This document shows, piece by piece, positions 15,528-24,041 of a DNA stretch of 64,000 nucleotides; the stretch's first letter is position 1; each line of letters begins with the position of its first letter. The DNA comes from Micromonospora sp. WMMD961 (lineage in GTDB: Bacteria > Actinomycetota > Actinomycetes > Mycobacteriales > Micromonosporaceae). The stretch is from NCBI RefSeq assembly GCF_029626145.1, contig NZ_JARUBJ010000002.1, forward strand, positions 3,569,501 through 3,633,500. Direction: 5' to 3'. The notes under the pieces are model-generated. The model was given only the letters and a program-made list of their open reading frames with translations. It was not told the DNA's origin and ran no database searches. Made by a program: the position numbers and the translations under genes.

Positions 15528-15881
15528 TCACCGGCCGCCGTCCGGGCCGCCGTGCTCCGGGTTCCGCGGGAACAGCCGCCCGATCCGCAACGCCAGGCCG
15601 AGGTCGCCGTCGACCATGATCTCGCCCCGGGTGATCGCCGCCAGGCCGTTCACCTCACCACGTGCCATCGCTTCCGCGACCTGCGCGGAAACCATGATCA
15701 CGGTGGTGGCCGGCTCGGCGCTCCGCGCCACCCGCATCCGGCCGTGATCGATCTTGAGGAGCCACTGTTCGAGGCGGTCCCCGTCCCGAATGTCGAAGCG
15801 CACGCTCCCACAGACCTTGTTGAAACGCGGGTCCTGGCCGGCAACGGTCAACCGCTCGAAAAAGGCACTGGTCGCCGTCAT
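15528..15881 (-). CDS. SCP2 sterol-binding-fold protein
   Basis: 117 aa, the size of a single SCP2 domain. It begins with a helix (TSAFFERLTVAGQDPRFNKV), then strands (GSVRFDIRDGDRLEQWLLKI) and the family's typical alternating hydrophobic face VIMVSAQVAEAMARGEVNGL, ending with GEIMVDGDLGLALRIGRLF. Such proteins bind lipids or other hydrophobic ligands in the cytoplasm. GGAGG lies before the ATG. It is the first gene of an operon with the debranching-type enzyme, and a SigB-type promoter stands about 37 nt upstream of the start. Why a lipid-binding fold pairs with a glycosidase is not evident. Confidence 0.85.
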   Translation of the reverse strand: MTATSAFFERLTVAGQDPRFNKVCGSVRFDIRDGDRLEQWLLKIDHGRMRVARSAEPATTVIMVSAQVAEAMARGEVNGLAAITRGEIMVDGDLGLALRIGRLFPRNPEHGGPDGGR

Positions 15882-15917
15882 CCCACCTCCCGGACCGCCG
15901 GTAGCAGCGGATGGCGG

Positions 15918-15943
15918 CTACCCGGTGCGGGTCAGTGCTAACT
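15918..15943 (-). promoter_or_regulatory. SigB/SigF-type promoter of the SCP2-debranching operon
   Basis: Read on the minus strand: AGTTA, 15-bp spacer, GGGTAG. The -10 matches the GGGTA core of SigB/SigF-type promoters and the -35 shares GTTA with the oxidase promoter at 37474-37499. The -35 is the weakest of the seven found. Confidence 0.55.
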
Positions 15944-15961
15944 CGTGGCGGCGCGTCTTGT

Positions 15962-17167
15962 TCAGGGTTTGAGCGTGAGGCGACTCCAGGTGGTCGCGTC
16001 CGTGGTGACGATGACGTGGTCGGGCTCGCCGGCCGAGCCGTCGTCGCGGCCGTAGAGCCAGGCGTACCCGGGTGCCACACTGGCCGTCCCGACCACCGGG
16101 CCGTACTCCCGCGCGACAGTGAAGTGCCTCCCGTCGTCCCGGCTGACCAGGAGCCGCGCGAGCCGGTCGGGCTCGGTCCCTCCGGTGATCGCGAGCAGGG
16201 AGCCGTCCGACCCCACCGTGAGGTCCCACGTCCACCACGGCAGGTCGACGCCCACGTCCGTCCAGGTCTTCGCGCCGTCCGTGGTGTGCAGCAGCCGCAT
16301 CCCACCGTCCGCTGTCGGCGAACCGGTCAGCGCGTACCCTTCCCGGCCGTCGAGCCCGACCACGGCGGCGACGTTGACGTCGCCTCCCGCGTCCCAGGCG
16401 GTCCAGGTCGCGCCTCCGTCGGCGCTACGGGCGAGGGTCGCCCCGGAGGTGCTCTCCGTCTGGTATGCCGCCCAGATGGAGCCGTCGGCGGCCGGGTAGA
16501 GACTGAACAGTGGACGCCACGAGGGTGGCTTCGCGCTGAGCCGGTACACCGTCCCGCTCGACGGATCCACCGCCAGTGGCTCGGACAGTGGCTGGCAACC
16601 GAAGCCGCAGAAGACCGGGCGGGCCGTGGCCGGGAAGGCGGGTACGGCGACGATCGCGGAATTCCCGTCCTGCCAGGTACGGCCGTAGTCGGTGGAGACA
16701 CGGGGCATCCCGGCGTCGGTCACCAGGTAGGACCGGTCGCTGAGCACGGCGACCTCGTCACGACCGGCCGGGGTGCCGGTGGCGGCGTTGGCCGTACACC
16801 TGGTGCCCTGGAAGCGGGCCGCGTCCCAGTCCGACCAGGTCCGGCCGCGATCACCCGTGTAGGCGAACCGCACGACACAGCCGTCCTTCGACACGTCGAC
16901 GTCGACCCCGGAGTCGGGCCCGGTCAGCGTGAAGTTGTCCCCCTGGGTGGGCGACGGGGACGCGGGGACCACCGGGTCGGGTCGGTCCGCCCCGGCCACC
17001 AGCGGCACGACCGCCAGCCCGGCCAGTGCGACAAGTGCGGTTGCCACCATCGCGACCGACCGGCGCCGGCGGGACCGGGCGGTGGACCGCAGCTCGTCGA
17101 GGGGCGGCGGTGACACTGCCTCGGTGAGGGTGTCCACGTCGAACCCGGAGAACTCACGACCGTGCAT
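15962..17167 (-). CDS. Membrane-anchored BNR/Asp-box beta-propeller protein, probable partner of the ECF sigma factor
   Basis: 401 aa. A cytoplasmic N-terminus of about 38 residues (FSGFDVDTLTEAVSPPPLDE) is followed by RSRRRRSVAM and one membrane helix (about 39-58). The external part holds repeated Asp-box motifs: TGDRGRTWSDWD, STDYGRTWQDG, SADGGATWTAWD, TTDGAKTWTDVG, SRDDGRHF, the mark of sialidase or photosystem-assembly-type propellers. No sialidase active site is evident to me. Its start overlaps the end of the ECF sigma gene by 14 bp, so translation is coupled. One-TM proteins in this place usually bind the sigma factor; here the short inner tail would do so and the propeller would sense. 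That role is inference. Confidence 0.75.
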   Translation of the reverse strand: MHGREFSGFDVDTLTEAVSPPPLDELRSTARSRRRRSVAMVATALVALAGLAVVPLVAGADRPDPVVPASPSPTQGDNFTLTGPDSGVDVDVSKDGCVVRFAYTGDRGRTWSDWDAARFQGTRCTANAATGTPAGRDEVAVLSDRSYLVTDAGMPRVSTDYGRTWQDGNSAIVAVPAFPATARPVFCGFGCQPLSEPLAVDPSSGTVYRLSAKPPSWRPLFSLYPAADGSIWAAYQTESTSGATLARSADGGATWTAWDAGGDVNVAAVVGLDGREGYALTGSPTADGGMRLLHTTDGAKTWTDVGVDLPWWTWDLTVGSDGSLLAITGGTEPDRLARLLVSRDDGRHFTVAREYGPVVGTASVAPGYAWLYGRDDGSAGEPDHVIVTTDATTWSRLTLKP

Positions 17168-17675
17168 CGATCCTCCTGGTCTCGGTCTCGTCGGTTTCGG
17201 TGGTGTCGGTGAGCAGCGCCGCCAGGGCGTGCCGGCCCCGAGACAGCCGGGACTTCACCGTCCCGGCCGACACGCCCAGGGTGTGGGCGACCTCGTCCAC
17301 CGGCAGGTCGACGAGGTAGTGCAGCGCCAGGGCGTGCCGCTGCCCCGCTGGCAGCTCCCGCAGCGCGGCGAGGAGGGCCAGGTGCTCCGGCGAGTGGTCG
17401 GCGACGGCTGGTGGCGGGCCGATCCGGCGCAGCAGCCCGTCGAGCACCCGACGGCGGCGGAACCGACTGCGGGCCCAGTTCACCGCGACCCGCCGCAGCC
17501 ACGCCTCCGGGTTCTCCAGCGCGGCGAAGCGCCGTGGCGACACCAGCGCACGGGTGAACGCCTCCTGGACCGCCTCCTGCGCTTCGCTGAGGTCACCGGT
17601 CACCGCGTACAGCTGGACCACCAGGCGCCGGAAACAGCTGGCGTAGAGGGCCGAGATCAGATCGCCGTCGGACAC
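17154..17675 (-). CDS. ECF sigma factor of the SigE/SigM-like actinobacterial type
   Basis: 173 aa. Region 2 is at about residues 10-70 (FRRLVVQLYAVTGDLSEAQE, AVQEAFTRAL, PEAWLRRVAVNWARSRFRRR) and region 4 at about 105-158 (LLAALRELPAGQRHALALHY, LVDLPVDEVAHTLGVSAGTV, KSRLSRGRHALAALL). This is the compact ECF class that directs RNA polymerase to envelope or stress genes. GTG 17675 has GGGAGG 5 nt upstream; the longer frame to 17987 overlaps nhaA and is discarded. It overlaps the downstream propeller protein gene, its likely regulator. Confidence 0.9.
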   Translation of the reverse strand: MSDGDLISALYASCFRRLVVQLYAVTGDLSEAQEAVQEAFTRALVSPRRFAALENPEAWLRRVAVNWARSRFRRRRVLDGLLRRIGPPPAVADHSPEHLALLAALRELPAGQRHALALHYLVDLPVDEVAHTLGVSAGTVKSRLSRGRHALAALLTDTTETDETETRRIDARS

Positions 17676-17787
17676 CGCCACCTCCCTTCTCCACCACTCC
17701 CACCAACGGGCCGGCAAGAAGGTTCCGGTGGCCGGCCGGAAAATGTCGGCCGGGGGCCGAACGGCGACGTCCGTGCAGCGACAGAGG

Positions 17788-19101
17788 TCAGGCGGGCCCG
17801 GGCCGCTGCGTCGGCGTCTGGTAGACGTCCGGCACGCCGTCGGCGTCGGTGTCGCGCTCCTCCAGGACGCACACGTCCTGGTAGTAGCGGTTGCGTGCGC
17901 GAAGGACGACGGTGGCCAGCAGTGCCGACACCAGCGACCCGAGCAGCACGCCGATCTTGGAGTGGTCGTCCCGTTCGGTGCCGGCACCGAACGCCAGCTC
18001 GCCGATCAGCAGGGACACGGTGAAGCCGATCCCGGCCAGCAGCGACAACCCGACCATGTCCCACCAGGCCAGTCCGAGCCGGGCCCGCGTGAACCGCTGC
18101 ACGAGCCAGGTGGCGCCGAGGACGCCGACGGCCTTGCCCACCACCAGCCCGACCACGATGCCGAGCGTGACCGAGTCGGTCAGCGTCGCGCCGAGGCCAC
18201 TCGCGCCGGTGATCGACACTCCGGCGGCGAAGAACGCGAACACCGGCACCGCCACCCCGGCGGACAGCGGCCGGATCCGGTGCTCGAAATGCTCCGCCAG
18301 ACCTCGGCCCGGCCCCGGCTTGCGGCGGACCACCGGCACCGTGAAGGCGAGCGCGACCCCGGCGACGGTGGCGTGCACGCCCGAGGCGTGCACGAGTGCC
18401 CAGGTGGTCACGGCCAGTGGCAGCAGCAGCCACCACGACCGGACCCGCCGATGCACCAGCAACCCGAACAGGGCCAGCGGAACCACCGCGAGCAGCAGCG
18501 ACCCGAAGTGCAGTGAGCTCGTGTAGAACACCGCGATGATCACGATCGCCAACAGGTCGTCCACCACCGCGAGGGTCAGCAGGAATGTCCGCATCGCCGC
18601 CGGCAGGTTGGTGTTGATCACCCCCAGTACGGCGAGAGCGAACGCGATGTCGGTGGCGGTCGGGATCGCCCAACCCGTCAACGCCCCGTCGCTCGCCCAC
18701 AGGTTGAACCCGACGTAGATCACCGCCGGCACCGCCATCCCGCCGAGCGCGGCGGCGACGGGCAGCACCGCACGTCGGGAATCCCGCAGGTCACCGGCGA
18801 CGAACTCACGCTTGAGCTCCAGCCCGGCGACGAAGAAGAAGATCGCCAACAGGCCGTCGGCGGCCCACTGCCCCAGGCTGAGATCCAGGTGCAGCGCCTC
18901 TGGGCCGACCGTCAGGTCACCCAGTGACCGGTATGCCCCGGACCAGGGCGAGTTCGCCCAGACCAGGGCGAGCACCGCGGCGACCAGTAGCAGCACCCCG
19001 CCGACCGTCTCGGTGCGGAGGATGTCGCCGACCCGGCGTACCTCAGGCCAACTGCCGCGCGAAAGGAGCTGCGGCTCGCGGGGCGCGGGCGGCGGGGTCA
19101 T
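17788..19101 (-). CDS. nhaA: Na+/H+ antiporter NhaA
   Basis: 437-aa inner-membrane antiporter that exchanges internal sodium for external protons. Family marks are IFFFVAGLELKREFVAGDLR, GWAIPTATDIAFALAVLG, and the ion-binding aspartate pair in LTLAVVDDLLAIVIIAVFYT. About eleven to twelve membrane helices fit the NhaA fold. The length is slightly above the E. coli protein because of an N-terminal extension (residues 1-30) and a hydrophilic tail after residue 405 with acidic and proline residues. GGAGG stands before the ATG. It is a single transcription unit between the ECF gene and the secreted protein gene. Confidence 0.95.
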   Translation of the reverse strand: MTPPPAPREPQLLSRGSWPEVRRVGDILRTETVGGVLLLVAAVLALVWANSPWSGAYRSLGDLTVGPEALHLDLSLGQWAADGLLAIFFFVAGLELKREFVAGDLRDSRRAVLPVAAALGGMAVPAVIYVGFNLWASDGALTGWAIPTATDIAFALAVLGVINTNLPAAMRTFLLTLAVVDDLLAIVIIAVFYTSSLHFGSLLLAVVPLALFGLLVHRRVRSWWLLLPLAVTTWALVHASGVHATVAGVALAFTVPVVRRKPGPGRGLAEHFEHRIRPLSAGVAVPVFAFFAAGVSITGASGLGATLTDSVTLGIVVGLVVGKAVGVLGATWLVQRFTRARLGLAWWDMVGLSLLAGIGFTVSLLIGELAFGAGTERDDHSKIGVLLGSLVSALLATVVLRARNRYYQDVCVLEERDTDADGVPDVYQTPTQRPGPA

Positions 19102-19271
19102 CGGGAGCCTCCGGAGGGGTCGCTGACGGAACCGCCGACCAGTCTTCCCGGCACACCACTGATCATTTTAGCGGAACGACGAACACCGGGGCCTGGGCCG
19201 CGCGCCGCGCAGACGAGTATCGCCGCAGCAGGGGTACCGCTCGGAGGTCGGGGCCACGCACGGCCGCCCGG

Positions 19272-20288
19272 TCACCCGAGGTCGAAGTTCACGACGCTCG
19301 GCGTCCGCCGGATCCGCACGGGGGTCGCGGCGTCGAAGCCGGCCGCGTCGCGGTGCCACACCGGCAGGGCGTACGAGCAGTCGCAACGCACCTTCACCCG
19401 CTGCCCGGGGAGCAGGCGCAGACCGTAACTGTCGCCCGCGTCCGACACGCCGGCCAGGTCCCCGGTTGCCGCGTCGAACGCGAGCACCTGCGCGTAGGTG
19501 ATCAGCTCGTCGACCCGTACCGCTCCGGTGAGCGGTGTCCCGGCGGGCAGCGCCTGGTTCAGGGTCGCGGTCTGCTGGGCGCGCACCCGCACCGGTCGCG
19601 CCTGCGCCCGGCTGCCCACCCCACCGGACCACACTGTCGCGAACCCGCTCGCGGCGAACTGCACCGGCCAGCGGTACGGCCCGAGGCCGGTGATCGTGTA
19701 GCGGCCTTGCTCGTCGGTGGTCGGACCGTGGTCGTCGTACTTCGGGTGCGGCACGTAGGGCACCACCATCACCAGCGCGCGGGGTACGGGTGCGCCCGTC
19801 ACCGCGTCGGTCACCACCCCGACGACGGTGCCCGGCGGGTCGAGCCGAACGGTGGGCGCGCTGGTCACCGTGCCGGGCCGGACGTGGACCACCTGCGCCC
19901 GTTCGCGCTCACCGGTGCCGCCGTGCCGGCCGACCCACTGCGAGCCGTGGACGGTCGCGTCGTAGGGGTGCACCAGCAGCCGGTACTTTCCCGGGGCCAC
20001 ATCGCCGGCCACCAGCACACCCTGCTCGTCGGCGCAGCCCCCGTACCGGCCGAGTTGGTCTTCGCCGAGGGCGACCGCGGCGAGGGCCGCCGGGTCCACC
20101 GGGACGAGCGAGGCGCAGGCCCGGGGGACCGGCGCGCCGGTCGCCGCGTCCCGCACCACAGTGCGGACCTGGCCGGGGGCGGGCGACCCGGACGCGGGAG
20201 TACGGGCGGAGGCCGGCGCGGCGCCCTCCAGGACGAGCAGTGCGACGGCGACGGTGGCGGTCAGGTGGCGCAGGAGGACGCGGCTCAT
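19272..20288 (-). CDS. Secreted protein with carboxypeptidase-regulatory-like beta-sandwich domains
   Basis: 338 aa. The signal peptide runs to about residue 28 (LTATVAVALLVLEGAAPASA). Two to three beta-sandwich repeats are visible: VRTVVRDAATGAPVPRACAS (about 41), GVVTDAVTGAPVPRALVMVV (about 156), and TGAVRVDELITYAQVLAFDA. Motifs such as TDEQGRYTITGLGPYRWPV are typical of the transthyretin-like carboxypeptidase regulatory fold, which serves as an extracellular binding or spacer module. No catalytic domain is attached. Cysteines in RCDCSY may form an external disulfide. AAGGGACC is the ribosome binding site. It diverges from the SRPBCC gene across a 238-bp intergenic space. Confidence 0.75.
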   Translation of the reverse strand: MSRVLLRHLTATVAVALLVLEGAAPASARTPASGSPAPGQVRTVVRDAATGAPVPRACASLVPVDPAALAAVALGEDQLGRYGGCADEQGVLVAGDVAPGKYRLLVHPYDATVHGSQWVGRHGGTGERERAQVVHVRPGTVTSAPTVRLDPPGTVVGVVTDAVTGAPVPRALVMVVPYVPHPKYDDHGPTTDEQGRYTITGLGPYRWPVQFAASGFATVWSGGVGSRAQARPVRVRAQQTATLNQALPAGTPLTGAVRVDELITYAQVLAFDAATGDLAGVSDAGDSYGLRLLPGQRVKVRCDCSYALPVWHRDAAGFDAATPVRIRRTPSVVNFDLG

Positions 20289-20526
20289 GGGTGTGGTCCC
20301 TTCCGGCGGCGTGACGGGGCGAGCCGACGCTAACGGCCCGCGGTTGATCCAATTCGGTCAATGTCGTCATGCCGACGTTCGGCCGGCGGGCAATCTGCCC
20401 GGGCCGCGCGCAAGGGGCCTTGTGCCCGAATCAGGCGCACGGGTGACGAGTACCGCATAGCGTCACGGGGCAGGTCCACCACGCCTCGTGGTGGACCGGT
20501 GGCGACGTTCACCGGAGGAAGCGGAC

Positions 20527-21477
20527 ATGAGCAGTGTCGAGACCGTGCTCCTGCCGGAGCTTGACGGGCCGGTGCCGGCGACGCTGCCGAGCACGTTGGG
20601 CCTGCTGAGCCTGGCCCTGGGCGTGGGTGCCCTGGTCGCACCCGGCCCGCTCGCGCGCCTGACCGGGATGGACGACTCCCCGGCCGCGCGGAGCGTGCTC
20701 CCGGCGGTCGGCCTGCGCGAGCTGGGCAGCGCCGCCGGGCTGCTCAGCGGCCGGCGCCCCGCCGGCTGGGCGTGGAGCCGGGTGGCCGGTGACGTCATGG
20801 ACCTGACCCTGCTCGGGCGAGCCCTCGCCGACCGCGACGGGGAACGGCGTCGCCGGGTCGCGTTGACCACCCTCGCGATCGCCGGCATCACCGCCGTCGA
20901 CGTGCTCTCCGCCGCCCGCATCGGGAGGGCCCGACGGGCTCGGTCCCGGGTGATCCGGATGCAGATCGCCGTGACGGTCAACCGGTCGCCCGCCGAGGCG
21001 TACCGGTTCTGGCGGGACGTGGAGAACCTGCCCCGGTTCATGGCGCACCTGGAGTCCGTACGCGCGGACGACCTGCGCCGCTCGCACTGGATCGCCCGCG
21101 GCCCGGCCGGTCGGCACGTCGAGTGGGACGCCGAGATCATCGACGACCAGCCGAACAAGTCGATCACCTGGCGATCGTTGCCGGGCACCGGGGTGTCCAA
21201 CGCCGGTCGGGTGCGGTTCGTGCCCGCCCCCGGTGACCGGGGCACCGAGGTCCGGGTGGAGTTGCGCTACGCGCCCCCGGCCGGCGCGCTCGGCCGGGCG
21301 GTGGCGAAACTCTTCGGCGAGGAACCCGAGCAGCAGATCCGTGACGACCTGCGCCGGTTCAAGCAGGTGCTGGAGACCGGCGAGGTGGTCCGGTCCGAGA
21401 GCAGCCCCAACGGCATCTCGGTGCGCCAACAGGCCATGCAGCGCCCCGCCCAGCCGCTGCCGGCGTCCCGCCGATGA
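20527..21477 (+). CDS. SRPBCC-domain protein with N-terminal membrane segments
   Basis: 316 aa. The first 145 residues hold hydrophobic helices (STLGLLSLALGVGALVAPGP, RVALTTLAIAGITAVDVLSA), consistent with a membrane domain of DoxX or DUF4267-like type. From about residue 148 a START/SRPBCC ligand-binding domain begins (VTVNRSPAEAYRFWRDVENL, PRFMAHLESVRADDLRRSHW) and runs to about 285 (EVRVELRYAPPAGALGRAVA). Such proteins are called cyclase/dehydrase by homology, without proof of enzymatic action. GGAGGAAG precedes the ATG. The zinc alcohol dehydrogenase follows 54 bp downstream and is probably co-transcribed. Confidence 0.82.
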   Translation: MSSVETVLLPELDGPVPATLPSTLGLLSLALGVGALVAPGPLARLTGMDDSPAARSVLPAVGLRELGSAAGLLSGRRPAGWAWSRVAGDVMDLTLLGRALADRDGERRRRVALTTLAIAGITAVDVLSAARIGRARRARSRVIRMQIAVTVNRSPAEAYRFWRDVENLPRFMAHLESVRADDLRRSHWIARGPAGRHVEWDAEIIDDQPNKSITWRSLPGTGVSNAGRVRFVPAPGDRGTEVRVELRYAPPAGALGRAVAKLFGEEPEQQIRDDLRRFKQVLETGEVVRSESSPNGISVRQQAMQRPAQPLPASRR

Positions 21478-21531
21478 CCGCCCACGCGGCGTCCCTCCGT
21501 TGACCTGTTCATGCTCCGAAAGGGACCGAGA

Positions 21532-22704
21532 ATGAAGGCCACCGCCTGGATGGGCACCGACAGCGTCAAAGTGATCGACGTGCCCGACCCGACGATCACG
21601 AACGCCCGGGACGCGATCGTGCGGATCAGCACCACCGCGATCTGCGGCTCCGACCTGCACCTCTACCACGGCTACATCCCGGCGATGCGCAAGGGCGACA
21701 TCCTCGGTCACGAGTTCATGGGCGAGGTCGTCGAGGTGGGTCCGCAGGTCCGCAACCTCAAACCGGGCGATCGTGTGGTGGTGCCGTTTCCGATCGCCTG
21801 CGGACACTGCTCGTCCTGTCAGCGCGGCCTCTACTCGGTGTGCGAGAACTCCAACCCCAACGCCGGGATCGCCGAGAAGATCATGGGCCATTCGCCGGCC
21901 GGCATCTTCGGCTACTCCCACTTGCTCGGCGGTTACGCCGGCGGTCAGGCCGAGTACGCCCGGGTGCCGTTCGCCGACGTCGGCCCGCTCAAGGTGCCCG
22001 ACGACGTCACCGACGACCAGGCGGTCATGCTCGCCGACGTGTTCCCGACCGGCTACATGGGCGCCGAGATGTGCGACATCAGACCCGGCCAGGTTGTCGC
22101 CGTCTGGGGCGCCGGACCGGTCGGGCTGTTCGCCGCCGCCAGCGCCCGGCTGCTCGGCGCGGAACGGGTGATCATCATCGACCGGTACCCGTACCGGTTG
22201 CGGCTGGCCGAGGAGAACATCGACGTCGAGACGATCAACTACGGAGAGACGGATGTGCTGGACACCCTCAACGAGATGACCGCCGGCCGGGGACCGGACG
22301 CGTGCATCGACGCGGTCGGCCTGGAAGGACACCACGGCAACACCGCCATGTACGCCTACGACCGGGCCAAGCAGGTAGCGAAGGTCGAGACCGAACGGCC
22401 GTTCGCGCTGCGCCAGGCGATCCTGGCCTGCCGCTCGGGTGGGGTGGTGTCGGTCGTCGGCGCGTACGGCGGATTCGTCGACAAGTTCCCGATGGGCGCG
22501 TTCATGAACCGCTCCCTGGTCATGCGGACCGGTCAGTGTCACGTGCAGCGCTACACCCGGCCGCTGCTGGAGCGCATCCAGCGCGGCGAGATCGACCCGA
22601 GCTTCATCGTCAGTCACCGGATGCCGCTGCGCGACGCTCCGAAGGGCTACAAGATCTTCCAGAAGAAGCAGGACGACTGTACGAAGGTGCTGCTCAAGGT
22701 CTGA
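21532..22704 (+). CDS. Zinc-dependent alcohol dehydrogenase (MDR), formaldehyde-dehydrogenase-like
   Basis: 390 aa. The catalytic zinc site is seen in AICGSDLHLYHGYIPAMRKG (Cys38) and DILGHEFMGEV; the four structural-zinc cysteines lie in CGHCSSCQRGLYSVC. The nucleotide-binding motif is WGAGPVGLFAA (about 190), with the acidic IIIDRYPYRL afterwards that favours NAD. The insertion with MGHSPAGIFGYSHLLGGYAG is typical of the glutathione-independent formaldehyde dehydrogenase-like group. Substrate is unproven. ATG 21532 has AAAGGGACC upstream; ATG 21511 has no such signal. It forms a unit with the SRPBCC gene before it. Confidence 0.88.
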   Translation: MKATAWMGTDSVKVIDVPDPTITNARDAIVRISTTAICGSDLHLYHGYIPAMRKGDILGHEFMGEVVEVGPQVRNLKPGDRVVVPFPIACGHCSSCQRGLYSVCENSNPNAGIAEKIMGHSPAGIFGYSHLLGGYAGGQAEYARVPFADVGPLKVPDDVTDDQAVMLADVFPTGYMGAEMCDIRPGQVVAVWGAGPVGLFAAASARLLGAERVIIIDRYPYRLRLAEENIDVETINYGETDVLDTLNEMTAGRGPDACIDAVGLEGHHGNTAMYAYDRAKQVAKVETERPFALRQAILACRSGGVVSVVGAYGGFVDKFPMGAFMNRSLVMRTGQCHVQRYTRPLLERIQRGEIDPSFIVSHRMPLRDAPKGYKIFQKKQDDCTKVLLKV

Positions 22705-22754
22705 CCGTTGCGCGCGTGGGCCGGCCGGGTGAACGGGCCGGGGTGCGCTGCCTT

Positions 22755-22869
22755 TGGAGCTGATGTCGTAGACGATTCATCCGGCCGGATCTGCTGCCCG
22801 ATTCACCCGGCCGGATCTGCTGCCCGAGTGCCCTAGCCGCCGACTGATGTCGTAGACGATTCAGCTCCA
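22755..22869. repeat. Composite intergenic repeat: 20-bp direct repeat flanking a 26-bp tandem pair
   Basis: An identical 20-bp word, CTGATGTCGTAGACGATTCA, occurs at 22760-22779 and 22844-22863. Its outer context is TGGAG on the left and GCTCCA on the right, so the ends of the unit form an inverted pair (TGGAGCTGA and TCAGCTCCA). Between them a 26-bp segment containing CCGGCCGGATCTGCTGCCCG is tandemly doubled (22775-22800 and 22801-22826) with one mismatch. It occupies the 303-bp space between the dehydrogenase and GNAT genes, where I see no gene. Confidence 0.92.
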
Positions 22870-22995
22870 CAGGTGCCCGCTCCGGCACCGCGCCCACGAG
22901 ACATCGGCACATCGCGTATCAACACAGACCCGCTCTGCGCTGGCGCGGCACCGGCCGACCCGGTCGGGAAGGACTGGGCCGGGACCATGCATGGG

Positions 22996-23001
22996 TAGCC
23001 T
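22996..23001 (+). promoter_or_regulatory. TAGCCT -10 element of a likely leaderless mRNA
   Basis: TAGCCT ends 6 nt before the ATG of the GNAT gene and no ribosome binding site is seen, the typical spacing for leaderless transcripts. Confidence 0.55.
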
Positions 23002-23007
23002 CGCGTC

Positions 23008-23493
23008 ATGCCGAACGACAACCATCAGGGTCAGACTCGGGCAGACGTACGCGCGGGGACGGCGGCCGACGCCCTAGCGCTGGCGGGCCTGCGATGGCGG
23101 CGGTTGACCGAGGAGGGCGGCTACCGGGGCGACGACCACGCGGACTTCGTGCGGATGTTCGCCGCCTGGGTCGTCGAGCATCTGTCGACCCACCGGCCGT
23201 TCGTCGCCGAGGTCGACGGCGAGGTGGTCGGGATGGCGTGGCTGATGGTCGTCGACCGGGTGCCCGCCCCCACGCACCGGCACCGCCGGACCGGCGACGT
23301 GCAAGCCGTGTACGTGGTGCCGGAACTACGCGACGGCGGGATCGGTGCGGCCCTGCTGACGGAGGTGCTGGCCGAGGCGCGCACCCTCGGCCTGGAACAC
23401 GTGACCGTCCACTCCAGCGAACGCGCGGTGGGCCTGTACCAGCGGATGGGCTTCCAGCACGGCCCGACCTGGTTGAGCTGGCAACCGGAGTGA
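23008..23493 (+). CDS. GNAT-family N-acetyltransferase
   Basis: 161 aa, a single GNAT domain transferring an acetyl group from acetyl-CoA to an amine. The fold is seen as ADVRAGTAADALALAGLRWR (strand and first helix), FVAEVDGEVVGMAWLMVVDR (central strands), VQAVYVVPELRDGGIGAALL with the acetyl-CoA loop RDGGIGAA, and the terminal AVGLYQRMGFQHGPTWLSW. The substrate cannot be told. Translation is probably leaderless from the TAGCCT promoter. It stands alone between the composite repeat and the DUF2267 gene. Confidence 0.9.
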   Translation: MPNDNHQGQTRADVRAGTAADALALAGLRWRRLTEEGGYRGDDHADFVRMFAAWVVEHLSTHRPFVAEVDGEVVGMAWLMVVDRVPAPTHRHRRTGDVQAVYVVPELRDGGIGAALLTEVLAEARTLGLEHVTVHSSERAVGLYQRMGFQHGPTWLSWQPE

Positions 23494-23611
23494 CGTGACC
23501 AATTGTCCGGTTCGACGTGTGGCCCGGGTTTGTGGTCGGGGTGCCGGGGAACCCGCCTCGTTCGTCCGCCGCCGGCCGGCCGGTCGGCCGGTCGAGGGGA
23601 GGGAACGCGTC

Positions 23612-23998
23612 ATGGAGTACGAGCAGATGATCGCCACGGTCCGGCAGCGCGCCGGACTCGGGGAGAACGAGGCTGTCCGGTCCGTGCAGGCCGTCCTGTC
23701 GGTGCTCGGGGAGCGGCTCGCCGGCCAGGAGGCCGACAACCTGGCGGCGCAACTGCCGGAACGCCTCAACGGGTCAGTCACCCGCAACCCGCAGGGCCGC
23801 CGGTGGGACGTCGGCGATTTCCTGAAGCACGTTGGTGACCGCGAGCAGGTCGCGAACGCGGACCAGGTGCGCGAACACGCCCAGGCGGTGCTTCGTACGG
23901 TCGCCGAGGCGCTCAACGACGACGAGCGGCACGACCTGCTCGCCCAACTGCCCGGCGGCATCATCGATCTCTTCGGCGTGCCCACCCCGCGCGGCTGA
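23612..23998 (+). CDS. DUF2267 family protein (first of two)
   Basis: 128 aa, all-helical. MEYEQMIATVRQRAGLGENE, AVRSVQAVLSVLGERLAGQE, NLAAQLPERL and HAQAVLRTVAEALNDDERHD are the two related helical halves of DUF2267, whose LxxQLP motifs recur (AAQLPERL, LAQLPGGI). DUF2267 proteins are uncharacterised and often stress-induced in actinobacteria. ATG 23612 has GGGGAGGGA about 9 nt upstream; the frame before it is arginine-rich and is not translated as part of this protein. The 118 nt upstream include GGTTT followed after 15 bp by GGGAAC, a poor match to a SigB-type promoter. Confidence 0.85.
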   Translation: MEYEQMIATVRQRAGLGENEAVRSVQAVLSVLGERLAGQEADNLAAQLPERLNGSVTRNPQGRRWDVGDFLKHVGDREQVANADQVREHAQAVLRTVAEALNDDERHDLLAQLPGGIIDLFGVPTPRG

Positions 23999-24041
23999 GC
24001 ACCGAGGCGTCGCGACCCGCGCGGCTACGCGGGCCACGCGG

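Noticed and set aside
13587..15941. Plus-strand open frame of 784 codons opposite the debranching-type enzyme
   Set aside because: Shadow frame: low-complexity arginine/glycine-rich product covering the antisense of two well-recognised genes and their operon junction.
23526..23556. SigB-type promoter before the first DUF2267 gene
   Set aside because: GGTTT is followed after 15 bp by GGGAAC, not GGGTA; kept only as a remark in the gene entry.
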